In this document: one piece after another, positions 5,417-7,006 of the stretch
Layout: each line of letters starts with the position of its first letter
Position numbering within the stretch: position 1 is the first letter of the stretch
From: Acidobacteriaceae bacterium
GTDB taxonomy: Bacteria; Acidobacteriota; Terriglobia; Terriglobales; Acidobacteriaceae
NCBI GenBank assembly: GCA_003165095.1
Contig: PLSH01000356.1
Span: 127-7,132 of the forward strand
Direction: 5' to 3'
Length of the DNA stretch: 7,006 nt
Made by a program: the position numbers and the translations under genes
The notes under the pieces: generated by a model
What the model was told of the DNA's origin: nothing
Seen by the model: the letters and a program-made list of their open reading frames with translations, nothing else
Database searches by the model: none

Positions 5417-6583
5417 CTACTGCACCCTGAACGCCTTCACCGCAATGGCATCCGGCCCTTGCCCGGCCGGCAGCATGGTAAACAGCGACGCCGAAGCGGT
5501 TCGCACCACGGCTACATCGTCGGAGCGGGAATCGACCACAAACAGCAGGTGACCGGCGGCGGAGAACGCCATGGCCGTTGGGCCGTCGCCCACGTGAACG
5601 CCGGGGCCGACGCGCCGTCCATCGTCGACCGAGTAGACGGTGACGTACTGCGAATGGAGATTGGCCACGTAGAGCAGGGAATTGTCGCGCGAGACGAGGC
5701 CGCGCACCGGATCGTCGCCCATCATGTATGCGCCGCCAACGTCGTTGGTGCTGGTGACCACCTCGGAGATCGAATCGGACAGCGAGTTTGAAGAGAACAG
5801 CTCGCCGCCGTCGGGCTTCAGCGCCAGGTTGACGGGCGCGCGGCCCACATCCATCAGCGCCTCCAGGCGATCCGGCTGGGCGGGGCGGTCGCCGGGACGG
5901 GCCAGCGCGATGGACATGACCTGGTGGCCGGCCGAGCAGGGCGCAAAGGCCTTCGACGAATCCGGCAAAATGACAGGATCTCCCGCGCCGGGGCAGCCTG
6001 TGAAGACCGCGCGCACACGGTCACTCGCGGGATCGATCAGGGTAACGGAATTCCCGCCCCGGTTGGCGACCACCAGCGTTTTTCCATCGGGAGCGAGCCG
6101 CGCCGCAACCGGTTCCTCGCCTGTGCCGATCAGGGCAATCTCGCGGCGCGCAGCCAGGTCGACGACTGAAATCGAATTCGAACCCGAGTTGGCCACGTAA
6201 GCCAGCTTGCCCTGTGGATCGAGATCGATCGAGACCGGCTGGCGTTCCACGGGAATTTCGGCTGCCACGGCGTTGTGTTCTGCGTCGATCACCGAGATGG
6301 AGCCCATCCCCGACGCCGTTCCGGAGTTGACCACGTAAACTTCGTTGCGCGTGGGGCTGGCGGCCACGGCTACCGGATTTTGCCCCACCTTCAGCTCGCG
6401 GTCCAGGCGCACATTCACCACGTCGAGAATGGTGACTGTGCCGCTGCCGCCGTTGGGCACGTAAGCATATTCGCGGTAGTTGAGAGGGTACTGCGGAAAA
6501 TCGTGGGGACGGCAGCCGGCGATAGACACCGCTAGCAGGAGCGGCAGGAAAAATCGAGCGGGCGTGGCGACCCTCAGCATCAT
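5417..6583 (-). CDS. Lipoprotein with YVTN/YncE-type beta-propeller
   Basis: A 388-aa protein predicted to be exported and lipid-anchored. The signal peptide has R4 and R10, a hydrophobic core FFLPLLLAV, and lipobox S-I-A-G-C with C24 as the acylated cysteine. The rest is a series of repeats of about 40 residues, each with 'P..vA..P.g..lYVaN.gs.tvsviD': YAYVPNGGSGTVTILD, EVYVVNSGTASGMGSISVID, LAYVANSGSNSISVVD, LVVANRGGNSVTLID, LFSSNSLSDSISEV, LLYVANLHSQYVTVYS, LLFVVDSRSDDVAVV. That is about seven blades, as in the YncE/40-residue YVTN family. Ligand and role are unknown; no enzymatic residues are apparent. The tandem ATG pair at 6583/6580 gives a compact 24-residue signal peptide but has no Shine-Dalgarno. 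A TTG at 6604 (seven codons longer) has GAGG four bases upstream and is a real alternative. It follows aroF by about 30-50 bases on the same strand and is probably in its transcript. Confidence 0.9.
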   Translation of the reverse strand: MMLRVATPARFFLPLLLAVSIAGCRPHDFPQYPLNYREYAYVPNGGSGTVTILDVVNVRLDRELKVGQNPVAVAASPTRNEVYVVNSGTASGMGSISVIDAEHNAVAAEIPVERQPVSIDLDPQGKLAYVANSGSNSISVVDLAARREIALIGTGEEPVAARLAPDGKTLVVANRGGNSVTLIDPASDRVRAVFTGCPGAGDPVILPDSSKAFAPCSAGHQVMSIALARPGDRPAQPDRLEALMDVGRAPVNLALKPDGGELFSSNSLSDSISEVVTSTNDVGGAYMMGDDPVRGLVSRDNSLLYVANLHSQYVTVYSVDDGRRVGPGVHVGDGPTAMAFSAAGHLLFVVDSRSDDVAVVRTASASLFTMLPAGQGPDAIAVKAFRVQ

Positions 6584-6635
6584 GGCATTCGAGCGGTAAT
6601 TCAATGTACCTCAAATCTATACGCGGCGCTGCAGG

Positions 6636-7006
6636 CTATCCGGCTGCCACGCCAACATGAATGCCGCGCGGCAGGCTGCGCTCGACAATGGGCGCAATCT
6701 GCTCGATCTCATTCATCATGCTGCGAAACTGCTCAGGATAGATAGACTGCGGCCCGTCGGAGAGCGCCGCTTCAGGATGGTCGTGCACTTCGACCAGCAG
6801 CCCGTCGGCGCCCGCGGCCACGGCAGCCCGGGCCATGGGCAGCACGCTGTCGCGGCGTCCCGTTCCGTGGCTGGGGTCAACCAGAACGGGCAGATGGCTC
6901 ACCCGCTTCAGCGCCGGAATAATGCTCAGGTCGAGGGTGTTGCGTGCATGGTCAGAGAAGGTGCGTACGCCGCGCTCGCACAGAATCACCTCGTAGTTGC
7001 CCTCGC
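6636..7006 (-). CDS. aroF: 3-deoxy-7-phosphoheptulonate (DAHP) synthase, C-terminal part (runs off right edge)
   Basis: DAHP synthase condenses PEP with erythrose 4-phosphate, the first step of the shikimate pathway to aromatic amino acids. The last 122 codons are visible. The sequence matches the type I beta-subclass (Bacillus AroA(G)/Thermotoga-like) barrel: [72 protein letters not shown]. Metal ligands known for the family are all present in this part: the His of DPSH, the Glu of VEVH and the Asp of LSDG. The frame is open to the right edge, so the start, the first metal-binding Cys and any N-terminal ACT-like regulatory domain lie outside. The short C-terminal tail ([15 protein letters not shown]) carries no fused chorismate mutase. 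The stop at 6636 is about 30 bases from the possible TTG start of the lipoprotein gene, suggesting one transcript. The symbol is the usual one for this family; paralogue naming varies. Confidence 0.95.
   Translation of the reverse strand, partial: EGNYEVILCERGVRTFSDHARNTLDLSIIPALKRVSHLPVLVDPSHGTGRRDSVLPMARAAVAAGADGLLVEVHDHPEAALSDGPQSIYPEQFRSMMNEIEQIAPIVERSLPRGIHVGVAAG

Noticed and set aside
5459..6200. Plus-strand open frames of 81-172 residues opposite the lipoprotein gene
   Set aside because: They are shadows of the propeller repeats on the minus strand and show no domain or ribosome site.
1..7006. CRISPR array, transposase, tRNA or rRNA
   Set aside because: I found no regularly spaced direct repeats of suitable length, no transposase-like protein and no tRNA or rRNA signature on either strand.

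Overview
The window is GC-rich and densely coded, and reads as a core chromosomal stretch. The proteins suggest a Gram-negative bacterium: Sec signal peptides, a lipobox lipoprotein, and both pyruvate phosphate dikinase and QueG. The style of the genes, a paired-hairpin intergenic element built on GGGGCT-TT-AGCCCC, and a heptameric AGCT-based tandem repeat make Acidobacteriota (class Terriglobia) my best guess. That assignment is inference from memory of such genomes, not a search result.

Layout, left to right. (1) 1-743, minus: N-terminal 247 codons of pyruvate phosphate dikinase (ppdK), running off the left edge. (2) 744-1101: a 358-base gap holding the ppdK leader and a candidate sigma70-type promoter. 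(3) 1102-1635, minus: a small exported protein resembling the DUF3828 family. (4) 1712-2074, minus: a STAS-domain (anti-sigma-factor antagonist-like) protein whose usual phospho-serine is alanine. (5) 2308-3477, plus, divergent from STAS: epoxyqueuosine reductase queG, last step of queuosine synthesis. (6) 3478-3724: a REP/MITE-like element with two tight hairpins and imperfect outer inverted repeats, then a short gap ending in alternating CG. (7) 3725-4663, plus: a six-helix YihY/BrkB family membrane protein. (8) 4766-5260, minus: an unrecognised 164-aa protein, less GC-rich than parts of its surroundings, with two palindromes just upstream. (9) 5363-5393: four heptamer tandem repeats. (10) 5417-6583, minus: a lipoprotein with a YVTN/YncE-type beta-propeller. 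(11) 6636 to the right edge, minus: C-terminal part of a type I DAHP synthase (aroF), probably co-transcribed with the propeller gene.

Functionally the genes are mostly unrelated housekeeping: PEP/pyruvate interconversion, the first step of the shikimate pathway (which consumes PEP), tRNA wobble-base modification, a membrane protein and an envelope lipoprotein. I see no CRISPR array, transposase, rRNA or tRNA. No convincing new multi-gene system is visible. The items most worth a second look are the unrecognised gene at 4766-5260 with its upstream palindromes, the repeat element at 3495-3580, the hairpin with an A8 loop inside the start of ppdK, and the STAS protein lacking its phosphorylation site.
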